Assembly: GCF_017876755.1 (NCBI RefSeq)
Contig: NZ_JAGIOO010000001.1
Coordinates: 6,991,786-7,055,785, forward strand
Reading direction: 5' to 3'
DNA length: 64,000 nucleotides
Source: Crossiella equi
GTDB taxonomy: Bacteria; Actinomycetota; Actinomycetes; Mycobacteriales; Pseudonocardiaceae
Shown here in pieces: positions 53,114 through 61,257 of this stretch; the first letter of the stretch is position 1, and each line of letters opens with the position of its first letter. The notes below the pieces were generated by a model. That model made no database searches, was not told the DNA's origin, and saw only the letters and a list, made by a program, of their open reading frames with translations. The translations under genes were made by a program, and so were the position numbers.

Positions 53114-53443
53114 TCACAGCGGCAAACACTTGGCGCCGGTGCGACGGAGCTTGTCCGAGTAGGTCCAGTAACCACCCGAACCCGCCAGGTGGCGGACCCA
53201 GGCACCAGCGTTCCTGTTCCAGGCGATCGTGGGAGTTCCCCACACCTTGCTGTAGGGCCAGAAGAACGTGATCGCCTGATGCGGGAAGAACAAGTGGCTC
53301 CCGTATCCTCCGACGCCAGGCTCGGCGACCTCGTACTCGCAGACCACGGCCTGCGTAGACGACGCCGCGGCGCTGGAGACAGGGATGAGGCTGATTCCGA
53401 GAACGGACAACAGCAGCAGGATCGTGCGCAAACGTGTTCGCAT
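53114..53443 (-). CDS. small secreted protein
   Basis: A 109-aa protein with a Sec signal peptide (MRTRLRTILLLLSVLGISLI, cleavage near SSAAA) and a ~80-aa mature part containing two cysteines (VVCEYEVAEPG, GAKCLPL) that could form one disulfide, plus many aromatic residues (FFWPYSKVWG, GGYWTYSDKL). I do not recognise the family; size and composition recall SH3-like or peptidase-inhibitor secreted proteins of actinomycetes. A CGTGTTACCT box lies 167 nt upstream. Confidence 0.68.
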   Translation of the reverse strand: MRTRLRTILLLLSVLGISLIPVSSAAASSTQAVVCEYEVAEPGVGGYGSHLFFPHQAITFFWPYSKVWGTPTIAWNRNAGAWVRHLAGSGGYWTYSDKLRRTGAKCLPL

Positions 53444-53764
53444 AAAGGAAATCCAGTTGGTTGGGCGCGATGTTCTTCCAGGATCGGAAGAACAGCAGCG
53501 CGAGGCTGCGGACAGACCGGAGATGCGGCCTGACCGCTCGGACACTGGTGTGGCGGCGTGCACTCCGCCGGACCGGTCACCGCGGCAGGGAGCTGCGGTG
53601 CGGAGGGGCAGGTAACACGCGTGCGCCGTGCTGGTTGCCCACCGCGCGGACTTCTCACCATCGACCGCGTGCGCCTGGCCGCCAGCCCTGCCAGGGCGGG
53701 CAGCGAGGGAATAAGTAGTGCCCGCAGGGACGCGCGTTGCCGTCCGGCTGCGACTACCTCAGGT
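53444..53764. other. divergent intergenic region
   Basis: A 321-bp gap between the small secreted protein gene and the 53.8-kb gene. It contains the box at 53610; nothing coding is convincing. Confidence 0.5.
53610..53619 (-). promoter_or_regulatory. CGYGTTACCT box, small secreted protein gene
   Basis: Minus strand CGTGTTACCT, 167 nt before the start at 53443. Confidence 0.55.
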
Positions 53765-54352
53765 GTGAGAACACCATGGAGACATGCGACCGCGGCACGG
53801 CAGCTCCGGGACTACCTCGCGCGCCTGGACCCCGGCTGGCGCGGCCGGGTCGAGCCGGTACTGCAGACGGTGGCCGGTACCGAGCCGGTCACCGCCTACT
53901 GGCTGCGCACCACCACCCTCGACGACGAGTCGGCCGGTCCGGCGGGAACCCTCGACCTGGTCGTGGTTACCGGCCGGGTACTGGCGCACCTGCAGTTCCT
54001 GGCGATGCCCCGCGAGGGGAGGTGGTCGTTGGCGACCAGGACGCGGACGTGGCCGCTGGCCGAGATCGGGGCGGTGTCCACCGAGACCCTGCCGTCCGGA
54101 CCGGGCGGACAGGACGGGCTCCTGGTCGAGGTCAGCCACGCCGGTGCTGGCCTGGAACTGGAGTGGGCACCCGCCGACCCGGCACCCGGCGGAGCGGGAG
54201 GCCTGGGCAACGCGGTCCCGGCGAAGATGAGGATCGTGGTCGAACCGGCCGAGCGCGAGGACCCTGAACCGGATCGGCGTCGCCAACGGGTCGAACTGGC
54301 TTTGCTGGTCGCGGTGGCCGCGGCCGTTCACCGGGGGCTGGCCCTGGCCTGA
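53765..54352 (+). CDS. 195-aa hypothetical protein
   Basis: Starts MRTPWRHATAARQLRDYLAR and has a beta-rich middle (LDLVVVTGRVLAHLQFLAMP, GLLVEVSHAGAGLELEWAPA) followed by an acidic-basic linker and a hydrophobic C-terminal helix (VELALLVAVAAAVHRGLALA). The layout suggests a PH-like or lipid-facing beta domain with a terminal membrane-associating helix, but that is guesswork. GTG 53765 follows CTCAGGT. It is convergent with the next gene. Confidence 0.55.
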   Translation: MRTPWRHATAARQLRDYLARLDPGWRGRVEPVLQTVAGTEPVTAYWLRTTTLDDESAGPAGTLDLVVVTGRVLAHLQFLAMPREGRWSLATRTRTWPLAEIGAVSTETLPSGPGGQDGLLVEVSHAGAGLELEWAPADPAPGGAGGLGNAVPAKMRIVVEPAEREDPEPDRRRQRVELALLVAVAAAVHRGLALA

Positions 54353-54373
54353 GCCTAGCCCGGGTGCAGCGGG

Positions 54374-54829
54374 TCAGGGCGAGGGAGTGCTCCAGTCGCC
54401 GGGCTCGTGGTGGGCGCGGCGGCTGTCCTCGTCATCGCGGAGCCCGAGCTCGGCGAGCAGGTCCCGGAGCTGCCGCGCGATCGTGGCGTGTTCCGGGTCG
54501 GTCAGCTGGTAGCAGGTGAGCAGGAGCGTGAGCGTGGTGTCGGCCCACGCCGACAGCGTGATGACCAGGTGGCCGGGTGGGCTGGCGGGGCGATTGGCCG
54601 CGTAGATCTCGTCCAGGACCTGCTGGTAGCGGAGCCGCTGCGCGGGGTCGCCGACCTGGATCGGGGGTGCGGTGCGCTCGCGGCCCGACAACGGCAGGGC
54701 GAGCGCGGTGAGCCGGGTCTCGACCAGTTCGGTCTCGGCCAGGGACAGGCCCAGGCCGGTGTGCAGGTGCACGGTCAGAGCGGTCACCAGCGCCTCGCGG
54801 ACGATGTCGGCGGGGTGCTCGGCGCTCAT
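54374..54829 (-). CDS. 151-aa hypothetical protein
   Basis: An all-helical protein (IVREALVTALTVHLHTGLGL; LVETRLTALALPLSGRERTA; ARQLRDLLAELGLRDDEDSR) with no signal, cysteine-poor and acidic at the C-terminus. It lies downstream of the DnaB-like helicase gene on the same strand, separated by a terminator-like hairpin. Family not recognised. Confidence 0.55.
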   Translation of the reverse strand: MSAEHPADIVREALVTALTVHLHTGLGLSLAETELVETRLTALALPLSGRERTAPPIQVGDPAQRLRYQQVLDEIYAANRPASPPGHLVITLSAWADTTLTLLLTCYQLTDPEHATIARQLRDLLAELGLRDDEDSRRAHHEPGDWSTPSP

Positions 54830-54892
54830 CGCGGGGTCCAGTCAGTCGGTGGCACGGGCAGTGTCCACCATGCTGGCAGATCCCGGGGTGTG

Positions 54893-54937
54893 GTTCGCCG
54901 TCCGGATCCCCCGACAGGAGGAATCCGGACGGCGAAC
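54893..54937. terminator. 15-bp hairpin after the helicase gene
   Basis: Perfect arms GTTCGCCGTCCGGAT / ATCCGGACGGCGAAC with a 15-nt loop, 13 bp beyond the helicase stop on the minus strand. Confidence 0.7.
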
Positions 54938-54949
54938 TGTCCCTGCTCC

Positions 54950-56596
54950 TCACATCAGGGACGTTTGCTCGCCGGGCGGGGTAGGCGCCTGCTCAGGGCC
55001 GTCCGGGTCTGGGGTGACCCAGCGTCGGCGGGAGACGGTCACCGTGCCGTCCGGGCCGGTCGCGGCCGGGGGCGCGATGACGTACGGGGCCCGGTGCCAG
55101 GCCGCCTCCTGCTCTGCCGTCGGCACGACCGGCACGTTCGACGCGCTCGGTGGTGCCGTTCGGGCCGGGGTGTCTCCGGCCAGCTCGAAGCGTGCCCCGA
55201 CGAACCGCAGGCGCAACTCCGCGCTGGCCACCGCACGCCCGGATACCCGTAGCACCGCGTGCTCGGGCGGGTGTACCCGACCTTCGGGGTCGCGGGCCAG
55301 CATCAGGTAGACGGTGGCGGCCTCGAAGGAGGCACGTGCACCGTTGATCTCGGTCGGGCCCGGCGGGTCCAGCGGTGGACGGTGGATCACGCCGGAGCGG
55401 TCGGTCGTGGTTTTGAGGGGTGGTTCGCGGCGTGCGTTGACCTGCTCGCACACCACCACGGGGCAGCACTGCCCCACCAGGGTGGGGTAGCGGTTGGCAT
55501 CCAGCCCGACCCAGGCCGGATCGAAGACCCTCAACGAGACGTCGGCACCGCGGATGAACTGCTCGCACACCGAGAAGTCCCGGTCAGCTGCCAGCATCGA
55601 GGTGAGGTAGTCCACGACGATGCTGGCGAACCAGCACTCCGAGGCTGCCAGGCCGTGCTGATCGGCCCACCGCGCGTTGGCGGCGGCGAACTTGCGCAGC
55701 TCGGTCTGGATCGCCTCGAACCGGACCTGCGGCTCGCTGCCCACACCGCTGAAGAACTCCTTGCACAACAGCAGCCACTTCGGCCGTCCGGCCGGGGTCT
55801 GCTCGAAAAGCAGCTTCCCGTCCGGGACATAGCGCTGCAAGACCATGACCAGCTCGGCGCGGGAGAGCTCCGAACACAGAAACAGGATCTGCGCCTCCGG
55901 GCAGGACTGCGCGGCCGAGGCGGCGACCTGGGTTGCCCACCACGCGGCCAGCGCGGTCTTGCCGACCTTGGTCTTGGCGCCGATCAGCACGAGTTCACCG
56001 CGCCAGCCGGTCTGCTGGTGCAGCAGGGCATCCAGTTGCGGATGCACCGCCACACCCCGTCCGGAGGCGTGCTCGGCGATCTCGGCGGCCAGCCGGTCCG
56101 GTGTGTGTTCGGCGTAGGGGTCGGCCTCTTCCCAGGAGTTCCCGGACGTCCGGACGAGCTCGCGTACCCGGGCCGCCTCCTCGGCGGCCTTGGTGTGCTC
56201 ACCGGAGCGGTAGAGGCGGCCGACCGTGGCGAGCAGCTCCTCGACCTGGCGGCGGCGCCATCGGGTGTGGATCGCGGCGGCCACCATCTCCACCTCGGCG
56301 GCCACCTCGGGCAGCTGCGGGTGGGGCTGGGCGGCTTCCCGGTCCCACAGGGCCAGGGCTTTGTCCAGGGGCAGCAGCATCTCGGGGGAGAGGTTGCGGC
56401 GCAGCCCCAGCCCACCCAGGCTCGGGTGAGCCGCCCGGATGCTCAGCAACCGGTCGAACAGCGCACCCAGGCCGGGGTCGGCGAACTCCGCCGCGCCGCT
56501 GGCCACTGGCGTGGTGTGCCCCAAAGCCATCTCCGGGTTGCGCACCAGGCATGCCACCAGCACCGACTCATCCTGCAGTGCCTCTACCTCATCCAC
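54950..56596 (-). CDS. DnaB-like replicative helicase
   Basis: A 548-aa protein of the DnaB/RecA superfamily. The N-terminal ~120 residues match the DnaB N-domain pattern (LQDESVLVACLVRNPEMALG ... FADPGLGALFDRLL). The ATPase domain has Walker A LIGAKTKVGKTALAAWW (~205-221) and Walker B FASIVVDYLTSML, with a DnaB-like VNARREPPL near the C-terminus. It likely drives replication of the integrated or excised element. GTG 56596 follows GGGAGG by seven bases and leaves the regulatory box upstream; the longer frame to 56680 would overlap that box. Confidence 0.75.
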   Translation of the reverse strand: MDEVEALQDESVLVACLVRNPEMALGHTTPVASGAAEFADPGLGALFDRLLSIRAAHPSLGGLGLRRNLSPEMLLPLDKALALWDREAAQPHPQLPEVAAEVEMVAAAIHTRWRRRQVEELLATVGRLYRSGEHTKAAEEAARVRELVRTSGNSWEEADPYAEHTPDRLAAEIAEHASGRGVAVHPQLDALLHQQTGWRGELVLIGAKTKVGKTALAAWWATQVAASAAQSCPEAQILFLCSELSRAELVMVLQRYVPDGKLLFEQTPAGRPKWLLLCKEFFSGVGSEPQVRFEAIQTELRKFAAANARWADQHGLAASECWFASIVVDYLTSMLAADRDFSVCEQFIRGADVSLRVFDPAWVGLDANRYPTLVGQCCPVVVCEQVNARREPPLKTTTDRSGVIHRPPLDPPGPTEINGARASFEAATVYLMLARDPEGRVHPPEHAVLRVSGRAVASAELRLRFVGARFELAGDTPARTAPPSASNVPVVPTAEQEAAWHRAPYVIAPPAATGPDGTVTVSRRRWVTPDPDGPEQAPTPPGEQTSLM

Positions 56597-56648
56597 ACTG
56601 TCCACCTCCCGGTGAGCTCGGTTCGCCAGGCGTGCGCCGGCACAGACC

Positions 56649-56658
56649 TGGTAACACG
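56649..56658 (-). promoter_or_regulatory. CGYGTTACCT-like box, helicase gene
   Basis: Minus strand CGTGTTACCA (last base deviates), 53 nt before the helicase start. Confidence 0.55.
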
Positions 56659-56691
56659 CCTGGACGTCCGTGGTCGCCACCGTGTTGATCC

Positions 56692-56701
56692 CGCGTTACC
56701 T
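56692..56701 (+). promoter_or_regulatory. CGYGTTACCT box, 56.7-kb operon
   Basis: Plus strand CGCGTTACCT, 43 nt before ATG 56744. Back-to-back with the helicase box, one for each divergent gene. Confidence 0.62.
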
Positions 56702-56743
56702 CCACCGCTGTCCGCAACCCCACTCTCGATGAGAGGACTCGCG

Positions 56744-57316
56744 ATGGCGCGTGATCTCGCCTCCTACGCACAACTGGACCACATCACCGGAGACCTGAAG
56801 GCACACGGCAACTTCTGGCTCAACCAGGCCCAGGACGGGCAGTGGCACTGGATCCCGGTCAACCCCGTGCACGGCACCTACCGAGGCGGCCACTGCACGA
56901 CCAAGGTCGGAACCGTGCCCGACACCAGGGAGCTGGGCAGCCGGTTCCACGGCTGGTTCCTGCTGTGGGCCCGCCCCCAACTAGCCGACGGACAACGACT
57001 ACCCCACACCGACGTCGAAGCGATCGAGACGGCCCTGGCCGCGCTCGCGCGGCATCCGCAGGCCCGGCTCGATCCGACCAACGCCGAGATGGTGCCGGTG
57101 CTGGACGTGTGCGTCCGCGGCCAGGCCGACGGCATCCACACCTGGATCTCGGCACGCCACGACGCGGACGAGCACGAGGAGCTGCGTCACCTGCACCCCC
57201 GGCTGGCCGATCCGGTCCTGCTGGCCCGGTGGGCACACCGCGACGGCATCGCCTGGGGCCGCCCCAAGGACTACCTCACCCACCAGGAGCTCGCCGAACA
57301 CGGGAGCACACGATGA
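56744..57316 (+). CDS. 190-aa hypothetical protein
   Basis: Starts MARDLASYAQLDHITGDLKA, contains aromatic-rich segments (HGNFWLNQAQDGQWHWIPVN; RFHGWFLLWARPQ) and DADEHEELRHLHPRLADP. Two in-frame His/Trp-rich patches suggest a beta-barrel-like binding domain, but no family is recognised. ATG 56744 follows GAGAGGA; an ATG 15 nt upstream is possible. The stop overlaps the next gene (ATGA), so the pair works together. Confidence 0.6.
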   Translation: MARDLASYAQLDHITGDLKAHGNFWLNQAQDGQWHWIPVNPVHGTYRGGHCTTKVGTVPDTRELGSRFHGWFLLWARPQLADGQRLPHTDVEAIETALAALARHPQARLDPTNAEMVPVLDVCVRGQADGIHTWISARHDADEHEELRHLHPRLADPVLLARWAHRDGIAWGRPKDYLTHQELAEHGSTR

Positions 57317-59259
57317 ACTCGACGAACACGGAGGAACTCGACCTGTTCGGCGACCCCGTCGAACCGGTGCACGAACTACACCACCACCTCGGCGAGGAAG
57401 CGGTCGAGCTGCGCGTGCGGAGGAAGGACCTGGTGCACTGCCTGGGCGAGGACGTCCGGTTGCTGGCGCGGCTGCGCAACCGGATCACCCTCACGGCGAA
57501 GGCGGTGCCGGTGTTGCGGCGTGGTGACGCTCTCGCCGTGCAGGGCACTCGCCATCAGCTCAACCAGGCCATCACGGTCCTGTGCCAGCTGCAGAGCTGC
57601 GTGCGGACCAGCACGGCGGAACTGCCGGTGTTCGCGGCAGCGGCCCTGGCCCACCACGTGATGCACGGACAGGCCGGAACCACAGCCACCACGTGGACCG
57701 AGGTGCGCGGCCTGCCGTTCTGGATCAAGGAGGACACCCCGGGCCCGTTCGCCGTATTGCTCACCCTCCGCGAGGCCGCGGAAAACCTCGTGGACAGCCT
57801 GGGCAAGCACACCCCGGACGCGGCGTCGCGGTTCCGGTCCGACCTGCGCACGCTGCAACGCTGGGTCGCGCAGAAGCCGGATCTGCGCGCACCGGATGTT
57901 CTGGAACCCGACCCGGTCCACCGCGGCCGCCTGGTGCAGCTGCGGCACCAGCCCCGCCCGTGCACACCGCGGCTGGCCGAGCAGATACCGGCAGTCACCG
58001 ACTACGAGACCCTTTCGACCGACCAGCTCCAGCGCCTGCACGAGGTCCTCCGCTCCGATGGCGGGCCGCTGGCGGCGGTCCGGACGATCCGGGAACCACA
58101 TCGGCCGCGGACGGTGCGGGATGCGGTGCAGTCGGTGTCACGGTTCGGCATCTGGGTCCGGCAGTCACTGCTGTCGGGAACACCCAACCTCTGGGTGTCC
58201 CGGGCTTTGGGCGTGACCACGAAGGAGTTGATGACCAAGGCCGGCTTGGAGGCACTGCTGCGCCACCAGGTGCAGGGTGGTGCCGAGCAGGCCGAGCTGT
58301 TCCCCAGCGAGTCCTCCGGCGTGCTGCGGATCGACTCGGGCTGGTTCGACCGGCAGCTGGGTGGTGTGCCGGATGCGATCCGGCTCGCCGCGGTGCTCTA
58401 CACCCCCGAGGTGGCGGCCTGGTACCAGATCGTGCGCGGTGACGTGCACGACCTGGTCGGCTACACCCCGATGCGTCAGGCCCACTACGCCGCGCTCATC
58501 GGCCACGTGGCCGGCGGGGGCACGCTCTCGGACTACGCGGCCCTGCAAGGGCGCCGGTATGCCGATGTGCTCACCGCCTGGCAGCGTCTGTCCGGGCACG
58601 CCCGGCGCAGCCGCACCGCGGCCGCGGACGTCACGGTCGGGATCGCCGCCCTGCCGCAGCAGGTCGACCTCGGCACCGCCGAAGCCGCCTTGGCCCAGGT
58701 CGAGCGGATCCTGGACTTGGTCGGCAACCCCGACCAGGCGCCGGGAACGCTGCGGGCCGCGGTCAGCGCCGTCACCACGGCGCAGCAGGCGGGCGAGCAG
58801 GACACGCTGAGGCGGACCTACCGGCTGCTGGTCAGCCGGCTGCTCCGGCTCCGCAACCGGGTACTCGGCCAGGTCCTGCCCCAGGACCTGACCACCTGGA
58901 CCGCGGAGGAGGTCAGCTCCTTCTACGCCCAGTACCCGGAGCTGGTCAGCGTGGTCGAGGACCCGGTGCTCGCCCGCTCCCGGGCGATCACGGCCATCCG
59001 AGGCGAGGTCGAGCGGCTGCTGGCCGCCCGGCCCGCTGGTGCCCCGCGCACCGCGATCGCCGCGCTGACCGAACTGCACCACAGCCTGGCCACGGCCTTG
59101 CGCCGCGGCCGGGACCCGCGCCTTCGCGCCTACTGGTCCCTGGACCTGGCGCCCACAGGCGAGCACCACCACGTCTGGGCGACCTTCACCGAGTGGCCCG
59201 ACATCGTCACGGTCGTGACGACGGCCAAGCAGCTCACCGGCCAGGCCAACAGCGCCTGA
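57313..59259 (+). CDS. 648-aa hypothetical protein of the integrative element
   Basis: Large, mostly helical, soluble protein starting MNSTNTEELDLFGDPVEPVH. No P-loop, metal-cluster or membrane segment is visible. A middle HTH-like stretch (WVSRALGVTTKELMTKAGLE) and a region GGGTLSDYAALQGRRYADVL followed by ARRSRTAAADVT may contact DNA or replication proteins. It is translationally coupled to the 190-aa protein and sits among replication genes (DnaB-like, PolA-like), so a role in element replication is inferred only from context. Confidence 0.6.
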   Translation: MNSTNTEELDLFGDPVEPVHELHHHLGEEAVELRVRRKDLVHCLGEDVRLLARLRNRITLTAKAVPVLRRGDALAVQGTRHQLNQAITVLCQLQSCVRTSTAELPVFAAAALAHHVMHGQAGTTATTWTEVRGLPFWIKEDTPGPFAVLLTLREAAENLVDSLGKHTPDAASRFRSDLRTLQRWVAQKPDLRAPDVLEPDPVHRGRLVQLRHQPRPCTPRLAEQIPAVTDYETLSTDQLQRLHEVLRSDGGPLAAVRTIREPHRPRTVRDAVQSVSRFGIWVRQSLLSGTPNLWVSRALGVTTKELMTKAGLEALLRHQVQGGAEQAELFPSESSGVLRIDSGWFDRQLGGVPDAIRLAAVLYTPEVAAWYQIVRGDVHDLVGYTPMRQAHYAALIGHVAGGGTLSDYAALQGRRYADVLTAWQRLSGHARRSRTAAADVTVGIAALPQQVDLGTAEAALAQVERILDLVGNPDQAPGTLRAAVSAVTTAQQAGEQDTLRRTYRLLVSRLLRLRNRVLGQVLPQDLTTWTAEEVSSFYAQYPELVSVVEDPVLARSRAITAIRGEVERLLAARPAGAPRTAIAALTELHHSLATALRRGRDPRLRAYWSLDLAPTGEHHHVWATFTEWPDIVTVVTTAKQLTGQANSA

Positions 59260-59278
59260 CCAGGAGTCGGCTTGTCCA

Positions 59279-59313
59279 GGGGAGGGGGCCGCGCACCGCG
59301 CGGTTCCCTCCCC
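59279..59313 (+). terminator. terminator after the 648-aa gene
   Basis: GGGGAGGG and CCGCGC arms pair with GCGCGG and CCCTCCCC around a 3-nt loop with small internal GG/TT mismatches; 20 bp beyond the stop. Confidence 0.7.
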
Positions 59314-59316
59314 GCT

Positions 59317-59363
59317 CCACCACCGAGTTGTGTTCCACCACCGCGCGGCTCCACCACCGCGCG
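59317..59363. repeat. three direct repeats of CCACCACCG
   Basis: Copies start at 59317, 59335 and 59351 (spacing 18 and 16 bp); the last two extend to CCACCACCGCGCG. They lie just before the CGYGTTACCT-type box at 59369, suggesting an iterated protein-binding site. Confidence 0.5.
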
Positions 59364-59368
59364 CAGTG

Positions 59369-59378
59369 TGCGTTACCT
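59369..59378 (+). promoter_or_regulatory. CGYGTTACCT-like box, 59.4-kb operon
   Basis: Plus strand TGCGTTACCT, 36 nt before ATG 59414. Confidence 0.6.
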
Positions 59379-59413
59379 CCGGCTGGGAACCCGAATCACC
59401 CCGGAGGGACCCC

Positions 59414-59833
59414 ATGACCGAGCCCCCGCTGGTGGCGGCGCAGCCGTTCCACACCCACATCCAGTTCGCCATCCCGATGTGGTGCGCCCAGCACGCCGGG
59501 CTGCGCATCGAGGCAGCGCTGCGCCGGATCGCGCTGACGGAGCTGACCTTCACCCAGCACATCGGCGACCACGTCCTGTCCACGCTCAGCCTGCCGTGCG
59601 GCACCATCGGCGAGGCCTTCCGCGGCGAGCTGCCCGCCTACCTGGGCTTCCGCGCCGCCTACGAACTGGTCGAGGGCCTGCATGACCTGGGCCCTGTTTT
59701 CGCTGAGGGCCCTCCACGCCGTGGCGTGGTGGTGCGGACCTTCACCCAGCGCTTCGGCATCGCCCAGGCCCTGCGCGTGGTCTACGACGACACCCAGGCC
59801 AGCGCGAACGGAGCCACCCACCATGACCTCTGA
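59414..59833 (+). CDS. 139-aa hypothetical protein
   Basis: Starts MTEPPLVAAQPFHTHIQFAI; alternating hydrophobic/charged helices (LRIEAALRRIALTELTFTQH; FRAAYELVEGLHDLGPVFAE) and a basic C-terminal strand (RRGVVVRTFTQRFGIAQALR). No family recognised. The ribosome site GGAGGG lies seven bases before the ATG. The stop overlaps the next start by 11 nt, indicating coupling with the sigma-like protein. Confidence 0.6.
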   Translation: MTEPPLVAAQPFHTHIQFAIPMWCAQHAGLRIEAALRRIALTELTFTQHIGDHVLSTLSLPCGTIGEAFRGELPAYLGFRAAYELVEGLHDLGPVFAEGPPRRGVVVRTFTQRFGIAQALRVVYDDTQASANGATHHDL

Positions 59834-60542
59834 CCAGAACACCTGGTGGACACCGGCCCCCCTGGGCCCGGACGGCCGCCGCGACCTGACCACACTCGGC
59901 CAGAGGGCGCTGCGCGGTCTGCTCGATGCCAGCCGGGCCCTGGCCCGGCACGCCATCCGCGCCCAGCGCGGCGGCCTGCGCGAACTGCTCGGCGAACAGG
60001 AGGACCTCGACCAGCAGCTGGCCACCTGGATCCTGGAGGCAGCCGCCACCTACGACCCGGAACGCGGGACCTGGACGGGCCACCTGGTACAACGGGTCCG
60101 GCAGCAGGCCGCCGACCACTGGCGGCGCACGGTCGGCTGGTCGGCGATCGAATTGCTCCGCCGTGCCAACCACGCCGGTGAACACGAGCTCAGCCGCGAC
60201 CAGCGCCTGCACCTCAAGCGGATCCGATCGCTGATGCCCGGCGGTGCGCACGGCCTGGACGAACGCACCGCGCACCCACCGGTCATCGAGGACGCCTACA
60301 CCGGGATCGAGGAGCACGCCGAACGCGCCCACGTGACCCGCGAGCTCCTGCGCGCCGGATACGACCCGGCCATCGGCCGTCCGGAGCTGCGCCGCGCGCT
60401 GGTCTACTACCTGCTCTCCCACCTCGGCGGCCACCCACAGCGGCGGGTCGCCGCCGCCTGCGCCGTCCACCACCGGACCCTGGCCGCCCTCAGCACCCAG
60501 CTGCACGACCACCTCCGCGTCACCCTGCGGCCCACCCCATGA
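59823..60542 (+). CDS. divergent sigma-70-region-2-like protein
   Basis: A 239-aa protein. Residues ~50-105 (DLDQQLATWILEAAATYDPE, TWTGHLVQRVRQQAADHWRR) follow the pattern of sigma region 2, in which AA.TYDP.RG...G.L...VR....D..R forms the helices contacting core polymerase and the -10 element. Charged helices follow and a C-terminal HTH-like stretch (HPQRRVAAACAVHHRTLAAL) is in the place of region 4. It may be an element-specific sigma factor or a degenerate relative. Overlaps its neighbours on both sides (11 nt and ATGA). Confidence 0.5.
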   Translation: MTSDQNTWWTPAPLGPDGRRDLTTLGQRALRGLLDASRALARHAIRAQRGGLRELLGEQEDLDQQLATWILEAAATYDPERGTWTGHLVQRVRQQAADHWRRTVGWSAIELLRRANHAGEHELSRDQRLHLKRIRSLMPGGAHGLDERTAHPPVIEDAYTGIEEHAERAHVTRELLRAGYDPAIGRPELRRALVYYLLSHLGGHPQRRVAAACAVHHRTLAALSTQLHDHLRVTLRPTP

Positions 60543-61210
60543 CCGCCTTGAGCGGGCACCTGGCCGGTCTGCTCGACCAGCTCAGCCACCCCGAGAACGC
60601 GCCCACCGCGGGCGAGCCGTCGGTGGCCGAGATGCTGATCGTGCGCACCATGACCGCCCATCCCGCCGAACCTGAGGAGCTCACGTTGTGGCGCCGGAGC
60701 GGGGCTGACCCGCTGGCCTGGGTCCTGGCACGCCGCGCCCTGCACCGCCGGGCCTGGCTGCACACCCTCACCGGCCGCGCCGGAGCGCGGCTCCTGGCTC
60801 CCACCGCCGAAGGCCGCCGGGCCTGCGCTCCTGCCGCGGGGCCGACTCGCCTGGAACGCCTGATCGGCGTGCACGGACGATTCGCGGAACTGCTGTGCGA
60901 CCTCGAACGGCACCTGGAGGACGCCGAGCGGTGGCTGCTCACACCGGAACGGGCCGATGCCGCCGTGGTGCTCCACGGCCAAGGACTCGCTGCTCGGGCG
61001 GTACACCCCGACCGCGCCTGCCCTGACTGGGCCCGCCTCATCGACACGGTGGCCGACGCGGGTGCTGCCAGGCTGCTGCTGTTCGCCTGGCCGGAACACC
61101 GCGAGGAACTCGCCGACGCCCACGCCGACGCCGAGCAGGTGCTGGCAGGCTCACCCCACCGCCTCACCCTGGTGCTGAACACCGCGGTCGGTCCACCCAC
61201 GGCCGGGTGA
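60539..61210 (+). CDS. 223-aa hypothetical protein
   Basis: Starts MTALSGHLAGLLDQLSHPEN and is rich in Ala/Arg/Leu helices (WVLARRALHRRAWLHTLTGR; LERLIGVHGRFAELLCDLER). The C-terminal half (ADAAVVLHGQGLAARAV; ARLLLFAWPEHREELADAHA) alternates strands and helices like a small Rossmann-type fold. No catalytic motif is recognised. It ends the three-gene unit and is followed by a strong terminator. Confidence 0.55.
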   Translation: MTALSGHLAGLLDQLSHPENAPTAGEPSVAEMLIVRTMTAHPAEPEELTLWRRSGADPLAWVLARRALHRRAWLHTLTGRAGARLLAPTAEGRRACAPAAGPTRLERLIGVHGRFAELLCDLERHLEDAERWLLTPERADAAVVLHGQGLAARAVHPDRACPDWARLIDTVADAGAARLLLFAWPEHREELADAHADAEQVLAGSPHRLTLVLNTAVGPPTAG

Positions 61211-61221
61211 GCAGCAAGGGG

Positions 61222-61250
61222 GTGGGGCCGGTCCGGATGACCGGCCCCAC
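61222..61250. terminator. bidirectional terminator between convergent genes
   Basis: 12-bp perfect stem GTGGGGCCGGTC / GACCGGCCCCAC, loop CGGAT. The same hairpin occurs at 63220-63244 after the second polymerase gene. Confidence 0.85.
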
Positions 61251-61257
61251 CGCGTGC

